Part shown: in pieces, positions 25,022 through 34,687 of the stretch
How positions within the stretch are numbered: position 1 is the stretch's first letter
Layout: each line of letters opens with the position of its first letter
From: Aequorivita antarctica
GTDB taxonomy: Bacteria > Bacteroidota > Bacteroidia > Flavobacteriales > Flavobacteriaceae
Assembly: GCF_007997155.1 (NCBI RefSeq)
Contig: NZ_VORT01000005.1
Location: 1-64,000, forward strand
DNA length: 64,000 bases
Direction of reading: 5' to 3'
The notes under the pieces: model-generated
The model's database searches: none
Told to the model about the DNA's origin: nothing
What the model saw: the letters and a program-made list of their open reading frames with translations, nothing else
Program-made: the position numbers and the translations under genes

Positions 25022-27256
25022 ATGAAAAATCTACTATACATACTTTTTATACTTCCGCTCTGTGTGTTTTCACAGGAAAAAATAACGGGGCATATTACTG
25101 AAAATGTCAATAATGAAGAAGTACCGCTTGGTGGCGCAAATGTTTATTGGTTGAATACGTCGGTGGGAGCAGTAACCGATTTTGATGGTAATTTTGAAAT
25201 TTCCTATAAACCGGAATACAAAAAGCTGGTGATCAGTTTTGTGGGCTATAAGACCGATACCATTACGGTAAATTCTTCGAAACGAATAACACATTCCTTA
25301 AAATCTAAAGCAAATCTTGATGAGGTTACAGTTACTGCAAGGCAGAAGGCTTCGTCGCGTTCTTTCATCCAATCAGCGAATGTTTTAAACGTAAGTAGCG
25401 CCGAACTTTTGAAAGCGGCTTGCTGTAATTTGGCTGAAAGCTTTGAAACAAATCCGTCAATTGACGTGAATTTTGCCGATGCTATTTCGGGAACCAAACA
25501 AATTAAAATGCTTGGGCTTACAAGTCCGTATATTTTGATTACGACTGAAAATGTGCCGAGCATTCGCGGAGCTTCGCAAGCGTATGGTTTGAGTTTTATT
25601 CCGGGAACTTGGGTGGAAAGTATTCAAATTACCAAAGGAGCAGGAAGTGTTGTCAATGGCTACGAAAGTATTGCAGGACAAATTAATGCCGAATTACAAA
25701 AACCCACTACTGACGCTAAGCTCTTTGTAAACGCTTACGGTGCAGGTAATGGACGTTTTGAGTTGAATACGCATCTCAACACAAAAGTTAGTGAGCGATG
25801 GAGTACAGGTCTCTATATTCACGGAAATATGCGTGAAACGGAATTTGACAAAAACAATGATTCCTTTCTCGATGCCCCATTGATGAAACAAGTGAACATA
25901 ATGAATCGCTGGCAATACACAGATCAGGAAAACGGCTATGTGGGTTTTTTCAATGTTAGGTATTTAAACGATGAAAAGCAGACTGGCCAAATATTTTATG
26001 ATCCAGATAAAGACCGTGGAACCACGAATGCATGGGGAAGTGAGATAAAAACCCAAAGGTTTGATGTTTCGGGGAAATTTGGATTTGTAAATCCTGATAT
26101 TCCTTGGCGAACCGGAGGATTGCAACTTGCATATAGCCATCACAATCAAGAATCTTATTTTGGGTTGAATGATTACAATATTCAACATAACAGTTTGTAT
26201 GCTAATTTGCTTTACAATTCAATAATCAGCGATTCGCGTCACAAAATTAAAACGGGGCTTAGCGCTACTTATGACGGTTATGACGAATTGGTTTTGACTG
26301 AAAATTTCAACCGGGTTGAAAATTCAGTGGGAGCGTTTTTTGAATACAACTTTGACAATTTGGGCAATTTAAATTTTAGTGCGGGAATTCGCGCCGATGT
26401 TCACAACACATTGGGGACTTTCTTAACGCCGCGCTTCCATTTGCGCTATACGCCTTGGGACAAATCGGCTTTTCGGATTTCGGCTGGAAGAGGAAAGCGA
26501 AGTGCGAATATTTTTGCTGAAAACCAAAGTTTATTTGCCTCTTCACGCAACTTGAATATTCTTGGTAATGGCGGAAAAATTTATGGTCTCGATCCAGAAA
26601 TTGCTTGGAATTATGGAGTTTCCTATATGCAGGGCTTCAATCTATTCAGTAGAAAAGCAGATATCACTTTCGATTTTTACAGAACCGATTTTGTGAACCA
26701 AATTGTTGTGGATGGGGAAAACCCTTCGGAAATAAATTTTTATAATTTGGAGGGTGAAAGTTATTCTAATAATTATCAAGTGGAATTCAATTATAATGCT
26801 TTTGAACATTTCGATATGCGGTTGGCTTACAAATATTACGATGTGGAAACAACTTATTTAAGCGGAAAAAAGCAAACCCCTTTAACGCCGAACCATCGCT
26901 TTTTTGCAAATGCTTCCTATGAAACCCATAAAAGCAGAAAAGGAGGCAACTGGAAGTTTGATGCAACTTTCAATTATTTGGGTGAGCAGCGGTTTGCTTC
27001 CAATGAAAGCTACTTGAATACGATTGGTCTTTCTGAATTTTCGCCTTCAGTTTCCACCTTAAATGCACAGATTACTAAAGTTTTTTCGCCTAATTTTGAA
27101 ATCTATGTTGGCGGTGAGAACATTACAAGTGTTTCACAGTTAAACCCAATTGTGGGAAGCGATAACCCCTTTGGAACAACTTTTGACACAACCTATGTTT
27201 ATGGGCCCATTTTTGGAAGTTCTTATTACGCAGGTTTACGTTATAGCCTTAATTAA
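25022..27256 (+). CDS. TonB-dependent outer membrane receptor of the copper cluster
   Basis: A 744-residue outer membrane receptor. Signal peptide (1-17, ends CVFSQ), carboxypeptidase-regulatory-like beta-sandwich (about 20-95), plug domain (about 110-215), then a 22-strand-type barrel ending YYAGLRYSLN. The plug contains a Cys-Cys pair in LLKAACCNLAESFETNPS and then GTKQIKMLGL, a signature of a Bacteroidota receptor group that travels with copper ATPases. The gene starts 3 bp after copA, so the two are almost surely co-transcribed. The substrate is probably copper or a copper chelate, and the direction of transport cannot be told from sequence. Confidence 0.9.
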   Translation: MKNLLYILFILPLCVFSQEKITGHITENVNNEEVPLGGANVYWLNTSVGAVTDFDGNFEISYKPEYKKLVISFVGYKTDTITVNSSKRITHSLKSKANLDEVTVTARQKASSRSFIQSANVLNVSSAELLKAACCNLAESFETNPSIDVNFADAISGTKQIKMLGLTSPYILITTENVPSIRGASQAYGLSFIPGTWVESIQITKGAGSVVNGYESIAGQINAELQKPTTDAKLFVNAYGAGNGRFELNTHLNTKVSERWSTGLYIHGNMRETEFDKNNDSFLDAPLMKQVNIMNRWQYTDQENGYVGFFNVRYLNDEKQTGQIFYDPDKDRGTTNAWGSEIKTQRFDVSGKFGFVNPDIPWRTGGLQLAYSHHNQESYFGLNDYNIQHNSLYANLLYNSIISDSRHKIKTGLSATYDGYDELVLTENFNRVENSVGAFFEYNFDNLGNLNFSAGIRADVHNTLGTFLTPRFHLRYTPWDKSAFRISAGRGKRSANIFAENQSLFASSRNLNILGNGGKIYGLDPEIAWNYGVSYMQGFNLFSRKADITFDFYRTDFVNQIVVDGENPSEINFYNLEGESYSNNYQVEFNYNAFEHFDMRLAYKYYDVETTYLSGKKQTPLTPNHRFFANASYETHKSRKGGNWKFDATFNYLGEQRFASNESYLNTIGLSEFSPSVSTLNAQITKVFSPNFEIYVGGENITSVSQLNPIVGSDNPFGTTFDTTYVYGPIFGSSYYAGLRYSLN

Positions 27257-27286
27257 TTTAAACATTAAAACTTTAAAATGATATTT

Positions 27287-27646
27287 ATGAAAAATGTGAT
27301 TGTAATTTTAGGAATACTACTAATTGGAGCAACAGGTTTTGCGCAAAACAAAAATGCAAAAGCAACCATAGAAGTAAACGGTGTTTGCGGTATGTGTAAA
27401 GAACGAATTGAAAAAGCATCCATTCAAGCAAAAGGTGTAAAGTCAGCTACTTGGGATGTTAGTACCCATCAATTGAATTTGATATACAATGAAGGAAAAA
27501 CCGATTTGACGAAAATTCAACAAAGCATTGCAGACAGTGGTCATGACACTCAAGATATAAAAGCTAAAGATGAGGTTTATGAAAATATAGATCCATGCTG
27601 TAGGTATCGGGATCAGGAAGTGATTGATGACCATAAGAACGATTGA
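27287..27646 (+). CDS. Periplasmic heavy-metal-associated (HMA) domain protein
   Basis: A 119-residue exported protein; I use the ATG at 27287 (MKNVIVILG), which leaves a clean signal peptide ending TGFAQ, over the one at 27278. The HMA fold spans about residues 24-90 with the metal-binding loop GVCGMCKERIE (CxxC). A C-terminal segment carries DPCCRYRD, a second soft-metal ligand pair. It follows the receptor gene at 30 bp and probably closes the copper operon as a periplasmic copper chaperone. Confidence 0.9.
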   Translation: MKNVIVILGILLIGATGFAQNKNAKATIEVNGVCGMCKERIEKASIQAKGVKSATWDVSTHQLNLIYNEGKTDLTKIQQSIADSGHDTQDIKAKDEVYENIDPCCRYRDQEVIDDHKND

Positions 27647-27748
27647 TTTTTCTCAAAAAAAAACGATTGTTAAATTTTAGCTAATGAAAGAATAATTTAA
27701 CAGCAGCTCTTTTTACCTTTATATTGTTAATTAAAAAAAATAATTGTT

Positions 27749-27853
27749 ATGCCAGAAAAACAGCAAAGTAAAAAGCCGCAACCTGCAAAAGGACCACAAG
27801 CCAAAAAGCAGGATAACAAAAAGGCTTCGCTAACTGCTCCTAAGAAGAAGTAG
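27749..27853 (+). CDS. Small Lys/Gln/Pro-rich basic protein
   Basis: A 34-codon ORF, MPEKQQSKKPQPAKGPQAKK continuing to a TAPKKK end and TAG stop. About a third of its residues are Lys, and there are no hydrophobic segments, so it should be soluble, disordered and able to bind nucleic acid or acidic surfaces. It is a free-standing unit: a near-match promoter box (TACCTTTA, 27714-27721), an A/T-rich leader, and a strong terminator about 30 bp after the stop. Those boundaries, more than the sequence, make it likely real. No homologous family is recognised with certainty. Confidence 0.6.
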   Translation: MPEKQQSKKPQPAKGPQAKKQDNKKASLTAPKKK

Positions 27854-27884
27854 TCTGCGATTTATTTATTGGAAGACCTTAAGA

Positions 27885-27915
27885 AACCATCCCTCGAAAG
27901 AAGGATGGTTTTTTC
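27885..27915 (+). terminator. Rho-independent terminator after the small basic protein gene
   Basis: AACCATCC / GGATGGTT stem with T6 following the right arm. Confidence 0.85.
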
Positions 27916-27991
27916 ATTCTGGGTAAATTTGAATTAGAGGTATATTTCCATCATAATTTTATATTTTTACACCCCTTCAAACCGCAAATAG

Positions 27992-28525
27992 ATGAAACAA
28001 ATTTTAGGAATAGGTTCTCGAATAGATCACCCCAAATATGGAAAAGGAGTTGTTACCAATGTTACCTCAAAAATGTATTGGGTAACTTTTATTGAAAATG
28101 GGCTTGAAACCATTCCTACGGACGATGATTTTGAAATAATTGAAGCCTCGGAAGATGAGGTGGATAGTGTAAGCTTTTACGAAGTTGAAAAAAGCCTTCG
28201 CGATATTCTTAAAAAATGGAACGGGTTCAGTGAAATAGTTCCAATTGCAGATAAATGGAAGGGTGGCATGATGGTTTTACAACCGCTGGATAAAAATTTG
28301 GTTTCAAAGGAAATTCCTATTGATACTTTTTTTCATAAAATAGTGATGTTACGCGACCGGCTTCGGGTGATGGAACAAAAAATAAATTCTAGTAAAGAAC
28401 TGGCAGAACAAGATAAAATAGATCTTCAGCAATATTTAACACGCTGCTACGGAAGTTTAACGACCTTCAATGTGCTATTTAAAAGCACTTCACAGCAATT
28501 TAAAGGGGAAAGCACTACGAAATAA
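27992..28525 (+). CDS. Unknown protein with N-terminal SH3/Tudor-like fold
   Basis: A 177-residue cytoplasmic protein that I do not recognise by name. Residues about 4-48 (GIGSRIDHPKYGKGVV, then YWVTFIENGLETIP) have the pattern of the small beta-barrel in CarD-like and UvrD-tail domains, which often bind RNA polymerase or nucleic acid: H-P-x-Y/F-G-x-G followed by a V-x-F strand. The rest (about 60-177) is mostly helical with a long charged helix around MLRDRLRVMEQKINSSKELAEQ. No signal peptide. It stands alone between two transcription units. Confidence 0.7.
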   Translation: MKQILGIGSRIDHPKYGKGVVTNVTSKMYWVTFIENGLETIPTDDDFEIIEASEDEVDSVSFYEVEKSLRDILKKWNGFSEIVPIADKWKGGMMVLQPLDKNLVSKEIPIDTFFHKIVMLRDRLRVMEQKINSSKELAEQDKIDLQQYLTRCYGSLTTFNVLFKSTSQQFKGESTTK

Positions 28526-28930
28526 CAATTCGACTAATTATATTAAGGAGTGGGCATCTTAAATTTAGCGCTTTTTTAAAATACTTGGTTTCCTTTCTAA
28601 AAACCAATCTTTATAAGAAATTTCTTTCTTCTGTGGAAACTTCAAAATGCTCAAAAACGGCATTATTTGTGAAGTTGGAGGAATTGTTCATAAAGTGTTT
28701 GAAATTTTTTTAAAGTTTTTTTGCAAACTCATTTCAGTAGCTTCTCTATAGCTCGCCTTCCGAAAACACAAGAAAACCAAGGCTTTGCAAAATTTTAAGT
28801 TAAAATTTCCGACAAAAGGGAAGTTTTAAAATAACTTTTTGATAAAATTTTCATAATCTACTTTCATTAAAAGTTGGAATTGTAAGATTTTATTGGCACT
28901 TTTGGGGTGCTAATTCAAACAAACAAAAAA
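28526..28930. other. Non-coding region upstream of susC
   Basis: About 400 bp without a supported gene. It contains AT-rich hairpins: TTGGTTT/AAACCAA-like near 28592-28615 and AATTTTAAGTTAAAATT near 28790-28806. Near the susC start CACTTTTG (28897-28904) is one base off the -7 consensus, with TTGG about 20 bp upstream in place of TTTG. No sigma/anti-sigma gene or hybrid two-component regulator flanks the pair. Confidence 0.5.
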
Positions 28931-31900
28931 ATGAAAACAAAGTTTAGTGGAATTTTAACACTTTTGTTAGTGTTGATTGTGCAGCTCGCTTTTGCACAGG
29001 AAAAAACGATTTCCGGAACGGTGGCCGATGACACAGGTCTGCCGCTTCCAGGAGTTAACATAATTATAAAAGGTACTAGTACTGGAACGCAATCAGATTT
29101 TGATGGTAACTATACCATTGGGGCTGCTGTTGGACAGACGCTTGTTTATAGTTATGTAGGTTTTGATACCCAAGAGATTGCTGTTGGGGCTTCAAATAAG
29201 ATCAATATTACTATGCAAGCCGGATCAGTTCTGGACGAAGTGGTAGTAACTGCACTAGGTATTTCCCGTGAAAAACAATCATTGGGTTATTCTACGCAGC
29301 AAGTAGCTGGAGAAGATTTAGCTACTGTAAAGACAAATAACTTTACAAACGGACTTTCCGGTAAGGTTGCAGGTCTTCAAATTAGAAGAAACAACAACTT
29401 TGGTGGTTCTACCAACGTAGTTATTAGAGGTATTACTTCTTTAACGGGTGACAACCAAGCATTATTTGTTGTGGATGGAGTGCCTATTAGTAATAGAAAT
29501 ACCAATGATGCCAGTCAAAAAAACTCGTCTGGAGATAACTATTATGATTATGGTAATGCTGCTGCAGATATTAATCCGGACGATATTGAGTCTGTGAACG
29601 TACTTAAAGGTGCTGCTGCATCTGCACTTTATGGTTCTCGTGCCGCAAGTGGTGTGATTATTATTACAACCAAAAAAGGTAAAAAATCAAAAGGATTGGG
29701 CGTTACTATTAACTCTAATGCGCAAGTAGGATTTGTTGATAAAAGCACCTTTTCTGATTATCAGACTGGCTACGGAGCGGGTTATGGTGGAGAGGCTTTT
29801 ACTTCTGAGGATATTGATGGTGATGGTATTGACGATGTGGTTTCCAATTACCTTGATGATGCTTCTTATGGTCCTTCATACAATGGTCAATTAATTTATC
29901 AGTGGGATTCATTTGATCCGGCATCGCCAAACTATCTTAAGAGAACTCCTTGGGTAAATTCTCCAAATGGAGCAATTACATTCTTTGAAACACCTATAAC
30001 ACTTACGAACTCTATTTCCATCTCCAATGGTTTTGAGAATGGTTCATATCGTATGTCTTATAGCAAATTGGATCAATCTGGTTTATTGCCAAACAGTCAA
30101 ATAGATAGACATAACTTTATTTTTACTGGAACTTACGATCTTTCAGAAAAAATGACAGCCAGTGCGTTTGCTAATTATATTAAAACTGATGCTTTGGGAC
30201 GTAACTCAACTGGTTACAACGATAACGTAGTTGGTAACTTCAAGCAATGGTGGCAAACCAACGTAGATATTAAACAACAATGGGATATATACAATCAAAC
30301 TAAAAGAAACATTGGATGGAACCCAGGTTCTTCTACACCTGGTACTAGTCCAATATATTGGGACAACCCATATTGGACACGTTACGAAAACTATCAAAAT
30401 GATGGTAGAAGTCGTTTCTTAGGTAACTTTGAGCTAAATTACAAACTTGCTGATTGGGTAAATGTTACTGGTAGAGTATCAACAGATACTTATAACGAGC
30501 AGCAGGAAGAACGCAGAGCCGTTGGGTCTGTACCTACAAGTTTTGGTATAGCGCCAGCAGGAGTAGCTCGACCTAATGCAGGTTCTGGATACTTAAGACG
30601 TGATTTGACTGTTAGTGAAACCAATTATGATTTAATGTTCAACTTTGATGCTGATATTTCTGAAAGCATAAGTATAGCTGGTATTTTGGGAACAAACATT
30701 AGAAGAAACGAATTTAATTCTATAGCTAACTCTACCGCTGGTGGATTGGTGGTTCCAGGCCTTTATTCAATTCAGAATTCAAGGGATGATATTCCAAAAT
30801 CTCAAGAAAAAGCTCAGAAAGTTGGTGTAGATGGTGTTTACGCAAGTGCATCTCTTGGTTTTGGAAATGTTGTTTATGTAGACGGAACAATACGTAGAGA
30901 CCATTTCTCAACACTTCCTGTAGATGATAGTTCATTCTATTATCCATCTGTTTCTACCAGTTTTGTATTTAGTAAATTGATTAACGTAAATGCTATATCT
31001 TTTGGTAAATTAAGGGTTAACTACGCTGAAGTAGGTAATGGCCCAGAATTTGATAAATTGTTTAATACTTTTGATATTAACATAGATACTGGGACTTCTG
31101 TACCTAGTACTGCTAACAACCCATTTTTAAAGCCTGAACGTACTAAAAGTTATGAAGCAGGTCTTGAAATGCGTTTTGTTAATAATCGTGTTGGTTTTGA
31201 TTTTTCTTACTACAAAACAAATTCACTTGACCAAATTGTAGAAGTTCCAATCTCTGAAGCAACTGGTCAATCTAGAAAGTTATTGAACGCAGGTGAAATA
31301 GAAAACAAGGGTATTGAAATATCTTTGAACGCTACTCCAGTAAAAACTGATAATTTCAGTTGGATGCTTAACGCTAACTTTACCCAAAATAAGAGTGAGG
31401 TTATTGCACTTCCTGAAGGTGTAGAGGTATTCCAGTTGGCTAGTTATCAAGGTGGTGTAAAAATTAATGCAGTGCCAGGACAACCTTACGGAGTAATTTA
31501 TGGAGCTGATTATGTTTACAACGATAATGGAGATAGAGTAGTTGGAGCCAATGGAAGATATTTGAAAACAGGACCTAATGAAGTAATTGGAGATACCAAC
31601 CCAGATTGGTTAATGGGTGTTACCAATACTGTTAATTATAAGTCTTGGTCATTTAGCTTTTTGATAGATGTTCAACAAGGAGGATCTTTGTTCTCATTGG
31701 ATCAATATTACGGACAGGCTACTGGTATATATGCTGATACTGATTACATAAATGATTTAGGATTCCCTGTAAGAAATACTATTGAGAATGGTGGTGGTTT
31801 TATAAATCCAGGAGTTCTTGAAGATGGCACTCCAAACACCAAGAGAGTAGATGCTTCAGAATTTGGTCAATTTGGTTATGCAGCTTATCCACAATCCGAA

Positions 31901-32155
31901 TTTGTGTATGATGCTAGCTATGTTAAGTTACGCCAAGCCTCTCTAAGCTATACGCTGCCTTCAAAATTACTTGAAAATACATTTATGACAGGCCTTCAGT
32001 TTACAGTAACTGGCTCAAACCTTTGGATCATTGATAAAAATACACCTTATGCCGATCCAGAATCTGGATTGAGCTCAGGTAACTCTCAAGGATATATTAC
32101 AGGTTCATTGCCAACTACCCAAGATTACGGGTTTAACATTAAAGCACAATTTTAA
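28931..32155 (+). CDS. SusC/RagA family TonB-linked outer membrane protein
   Basis: A 1074-residue SusC-type transporter, started at the ATG at 28931 (MKTKFSGILTLLL); the one at 28907 would add eight residues before the signal peptide. Order: signal peptide ending LAFAQ, carboxypeptidase-regulatory-like domain (about 22-100, ISGTVADDTGLPLPGVNI), a TonB-box-like stretch LDEVVVTALG, plug (about 110-240, with LFVVDGVPI and NPDDIESVNVLKGAAASALYGSRA in two parts) and a barrel ending GFNIKAQF. With the SusD lipoprotein it forms a lidded importer for glycans or peptides. The substrate is not indicated because no enzyme genes are adjacent. Confidence 0.96.
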   Translation: MKTKFSGILTLLLVLIVQLAFAQEKTISGTVADDTGLPLPGVNIIIKGTSTGTQSDFDGNYTIGAAVGQTLVYSYVGFDTQEIAVGASNKINITMQAGSVLDEVVVTALGISREKQSLGYSTQQVAGEDLATVKTNNFTNGLSGKVAGLQIRRNNNFGGSTNVVIRGITSLTGDNQALFVVDGVPISNRNTNDASQKNSSGDNYYDYGNAAADINPDDIESVNVLKGAAASALYGSRAASGVIIITTKKGKKSKGLGVTINSNAQVGFVDKSTFSDYQTGYGAGYGGEAFTSEDIDGDGIDDVVSNYLDDASYGPSYNGQLIYQWDSFDPASPNYLKRTPWVNSPNGAITFFETPITLTNSISISNGFENGSYRMSYSKLDQSGLLPNSQIDRHNFIFTGTYDLSEKMTASAFANYIKTDALGRNSTGYNDNVVGNFKQWWQTNVDIKQQWDIYNQTKRNIGWNPGSSTPGTSPIYWDNPYWTRYENYQNDGRSRFLGNFELNYKLADWVNVTGRVSTDTYNEQQEERRAVGSVPTSFGIAPAGVARPNAGSGYLRRDLTVSETNYDLMFNFDADISESISIAGILGTNIRRNEFNSIANSTAGGLVVPGLYSIQNSRDDIPKSQEKAQKVGVDGVYASASLGFGNVVYVDGTIRRDHFSTLPVDDSSFYYPSVSTSFVFSKLINVNAISFGKLRVNYAEVGNGPEFDKLFNTFDINIDTGTSVPSTANNPFLKPERTKSYEAGLEMRFVNNRVGFDFSYYKTNSLDQIVEVPISEATGQSRKLLNAGEIENKGIEISLNATPVKTDNFSWMLNANFTQNKSEVIALPEGVEVFQLASYQGGVKINAVPGQPYGVIYGADYVYNDNGDRVVGANGRYLKTGPNEVIGDTNPDWLMGVTNTVNYKSWSFSFLIDVQQGGSLFSLDQYYGQATGIYADTDYINDLGFPVRNTIENGGGFINPGVLEDGTPNTKRVDASEFGQFGYAAYPQSEFVYDASYVKLRQASLSYTLPSKLLENTFMTGLQFTVTGSNLWIIDKNTPYADPESGLSSGNSQGYITGSLPTTQDYGFNIKAQF

Positions 32156-32166
32156 TATATAGAAAA

Positions 32167-33600
32167 ATGAAGAAACTGATTTTAATATTAACAGCGGCAG
32201 TTTTCGCCGTCTCCTGTTCAGACAACTTAGAGGATCTGAATCAGAATATAAAGGACCCTACAGCAGTTAGTGGTGAGAGTTTATTCGCTTCTGCCCAAAA
32301 GCAGCTTGCTGATCAAATTACCACGCCAAACGTAAACCTTAACAATACTAGATTGTGGGTACAACATTGGCAGGAAACTACTTATCCTGATGAAAGTAAC
32401 TATGATCAATCAACTCGTCCTATTCCAGATAACCACTGGAGAGAAATGTACAGGGATGTGTTGAGAGATCTTAAGGAAGCGAGCATAAACATAACTGCTA
32501 CTGATAACGACATTACAAACCCATTAAAACCAAATAAATTGGCTATTATCGAGGTTATGAATGTTTACGCTTGGAGCAATTTGGTTGAAACCTATGGTAA
32601 TGTTCCCTATTCTGAAGCTTTGGATATTGAAAATTTATTGCCTAAGTATGACGATGGTATAACCATTTACAAAGATTTGATTGTTCGCTTGACAGCTGCT
32701 ATTAATTCTATGGATACTAGCAAAGGAAGTTTTTCTGGTGATGAAGAAAAAATCTATTCAGGTGATGTGGCTTCATGGAAGAAGTTTGCAAATACACTTA
32801 AATTAAGAATGGGTATTATTCTTGCTGATGCTGATGCTGCAACTGCGAAAGCAGCTGTGGAATCTGCTGTTGCTTCTGGAATATTCACTAGCAATGCCGA
32901 TGATGCTGGATATGCATATACTGCTCCACCAAACGGTAATCCATTAAATAATAACTTGGTTTTAAGTAACCGTAATGATTACGTTGCTGGTAAAACTATT
33001 ATTGATTTAATGAATATACTAGAAGACCCACGTAGAGGTTCATTTTTTACTGATGTAAATGGAGAATATATAGGGGGTGTAATTGGTGACCAAACTGTTT
33101 ATTCAGATTATAGCCACGTAACTCCATCTATTTTGGGTGGCGATTATCCTGGTTGGTTCCTACAATACGCTGAAACTGAATTTTTGTTAGCCGAAGCTGC
33201 TGCAAGAGAATTTAATGTAGGTGGTAGTGCTGAAAGCCATTACGTAGCTGGTATAACTGCTTCTTTTGATTTCTGGGGTGCAGATGGCCTTGCTGGTTAT
33301 CTTGCCAATCCTGCTGTTGTTTATAACAGTGGAGCTTGGAGAGAATCTATTGGTACTCAAGCTTGGTTAGCAAATTATAACAGAACTTTTGCTTCTTGGC
33401 TATCTGTTAGACGTTTAGACTTTCCAGTTTTAGTTGAACCAATCGGTGCTGAGTCTGGGTATCCTGTACGCTATCCTTATCCTGTTAGCGAGATTAACCT
33501 AAACCCAACTAATTATGAAGAAGCCGCTAGTGCAATTGGTGGTGATGTAACGGAAACTAGACTTTTCTGGGACAAGTTTGATAACACTTGGGGCTTTTAA
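32167..33600 (+). CDS. SusD/RagB family nutrient-binding outer membrane lipoprotein
   Basis: A 477-residue surface lipoprotein with signal ending AVFAVSCSDN (lipidated Cys17). It belongs to the SusD homolog-2 branch: N-terminal GESLFASAQKQLADQI, helical TPR-like pairs, a NKLAIIEVMNVYAWSNLVE segment, YGNVPYSEAL, and the C-terminal region with FLLAEAAARE and WLANYNRTFASWLSVRRL. SusD proteins form the hinged lid over the SusC barrel and bind the nutrient. It starts 11 bp after susC and ends at a strong terminator. Confidence 0.95.
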   Translation: MKKLILILTAAVFAVSCSDNLEDLNQNIKDPTAVSGESLFASAQKQLADQITTPNVNLNNTRLWVQHWQETTYPDESNYDQSTRPIPDNHWREMYRDVLRDLKEASINITATDNDITNPLKPNKLAIIEVMNVYAWSNLVETYGNVPYSEALDIENLLPKYDDGITIYKDLIVRLTAAINSMDTSKGSFSGDEEKIYSGDVASWKKFANTLKLRMGIILADADAATAKAAVESAVASGIFTSNADDAGYAYTAPPNGNPLNNNLVLSNRNDYVAGKTIIDLMNILEDPRRGSFFTDVNGEYIGGVIGDQTVYSDYSHVTPSILGGDYPGWFLQYAETEFLLAEAAAREFNVGGSAESHYVAGITASFDFWGADGLAGYLANPAVVYNSGAWRESIGTQAWLANYNRTFASWLSVRRLDFPVLVEPIGAESGYPVRYPYPVSEINLNPTNYEEAASAIGGDVTETRLFWDKFDNTWGF

Positions 33601-33633
33601 GATAAAATCTTTGAAAATTAATAATTGATTATT

Positions 33634-33668
33634 AAATCCTCGGCAGAAATGCCGGGGATTTTTTTTGC
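33634..33668 (+). terminator. Rho-independent terminator after susD
   Basis: AAATCCTCGGC / GCCGGGGATTT stem (one mismatch) with a long T run; closes the susC-susD operon. Confidence 0.85.
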
Positions 33669-33767
33669 CCTTTTTTTTTGCATCAAAATAGTAATAGAAA
33701 TAAAGCATTTTCAAAAGCGTTATATTTATTGCAACCAATAAATTGCAACTATTAATTCTTTTCCCAC

Positions 33768-34598
33768 ATGTATTTAACTCTCATATCTGAACCATACGCT
33801 CCTTGGCTTGCTCCTTATGCTTATGGTATCGTGCTGCTGGGTTTTAGTTTTTTTCTGTTTCGTGTTTTTGAAAATTGGTATGCCTCAATTTATGATAGAC
33901 CACTTTATAGACATTATTTTGTGTATAAAAAATTGACTGCTTCGCAAGAAGTTATTCTTCAAAATCAATTTGTTTTTTATAGCAAACTTTCTAAAAAACA
34001 TAAAAAACAATTCGAACATAGAATGGTCAAATTTATTTCTGAAAAAAAATTTATTGGAAGAACTGATTTGGTGATTACAGAACAAATGGAGGTTTTAATT
34101 ACTGCCACAGCTTGTATGCTGAGCTTTGGAAGAAAAAACTATTTATATCCTTTGATCGATTTTATACTTGTTTATCCTTCAGAATTTTATAGCACCGTAA
34201 ACCAAAATTTTCATAAAGGAGAATTCAATCCAAAAGAAAGAGCATTAGTCCTTTCTTGGAAAGATTTTGAAGAGGGTTTTCAAATAAACAACGATAATTT
34301 TAATTTAGGAATTCATGAATTTATGCACGCTATGCAGTTGGAATCCATGAGTAGCAGAGACTTGGATTCTATTCGTTTTTCAAAACAATTTCAAAATATT
34401 TTAAAACAATTGACAAAGCAAGAAGTGAAAGACCAGTTGGACAAAACCAAATTCTTTAGATCATATGCTTTTACAAATCAATACGAATTTATGGCAGTAC
34501 TTGCGGAATATTTTTTTGAGTCACCAAAGGATTTTGAAGCAATATTCCCAAAACTATATAATTATACAAAAAAGCTGTTAAACTTTAATTTTGAGTGA
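33768..34598 (+). CDS. Zinc-dependent M90-type metallopeptidase (MtfA-like)
   Basis: A 276-residue protein with one N-terminal membrane helix (about 14-36) and a cytoplasmic peptidase domain. The zinc motif is HEFMHAMQLE (HExxH) near residue 183, and a downstream Glu in QYEFMAVLAEYFFESP supplies the third ligand, as in the M90/MtfA family. LVLSWKDFEEGF before the motif is also typical. E. coli MtfA is an aminopeptidase that binds the Mlc repressor; here, with no PTS genes in view, the target is unknown. Convergent with the YpdA-like gene. Confidence 0.9.
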   Translation: MYLTLISEPYAPWLAPYAYGIVLLGFSFFLFRVFENWYASIYDRPLYRHYFVYKKLTASQEVILQNQFVFYSKLSKKHKKQFEHRMVKFISEKKFIGRTDLVITEQMEVLITATACMLSFGRKNYLYPLIDFILVYPSEFYSTVNQNFHKGEFNPKERALVLSWKDFEEGFQINNDNFNLGIHEFMHAMQLESMSSRDLDSIRFSKQFQNILKQLTKQEVKDQLDKTKFFRSYAFTNQYEFMAVLAEYFFESPKDFEAIFPKLYNYTKKLLNFNFE

Positions 34599-34687
34599 TA
34601 TTAGTCAAATTATAGATATAATTTAATAATTCTAGTTCAACAATTACTCATTTGAAGGAGTTTGGGGGATATTTTCGAATCTCGAAT

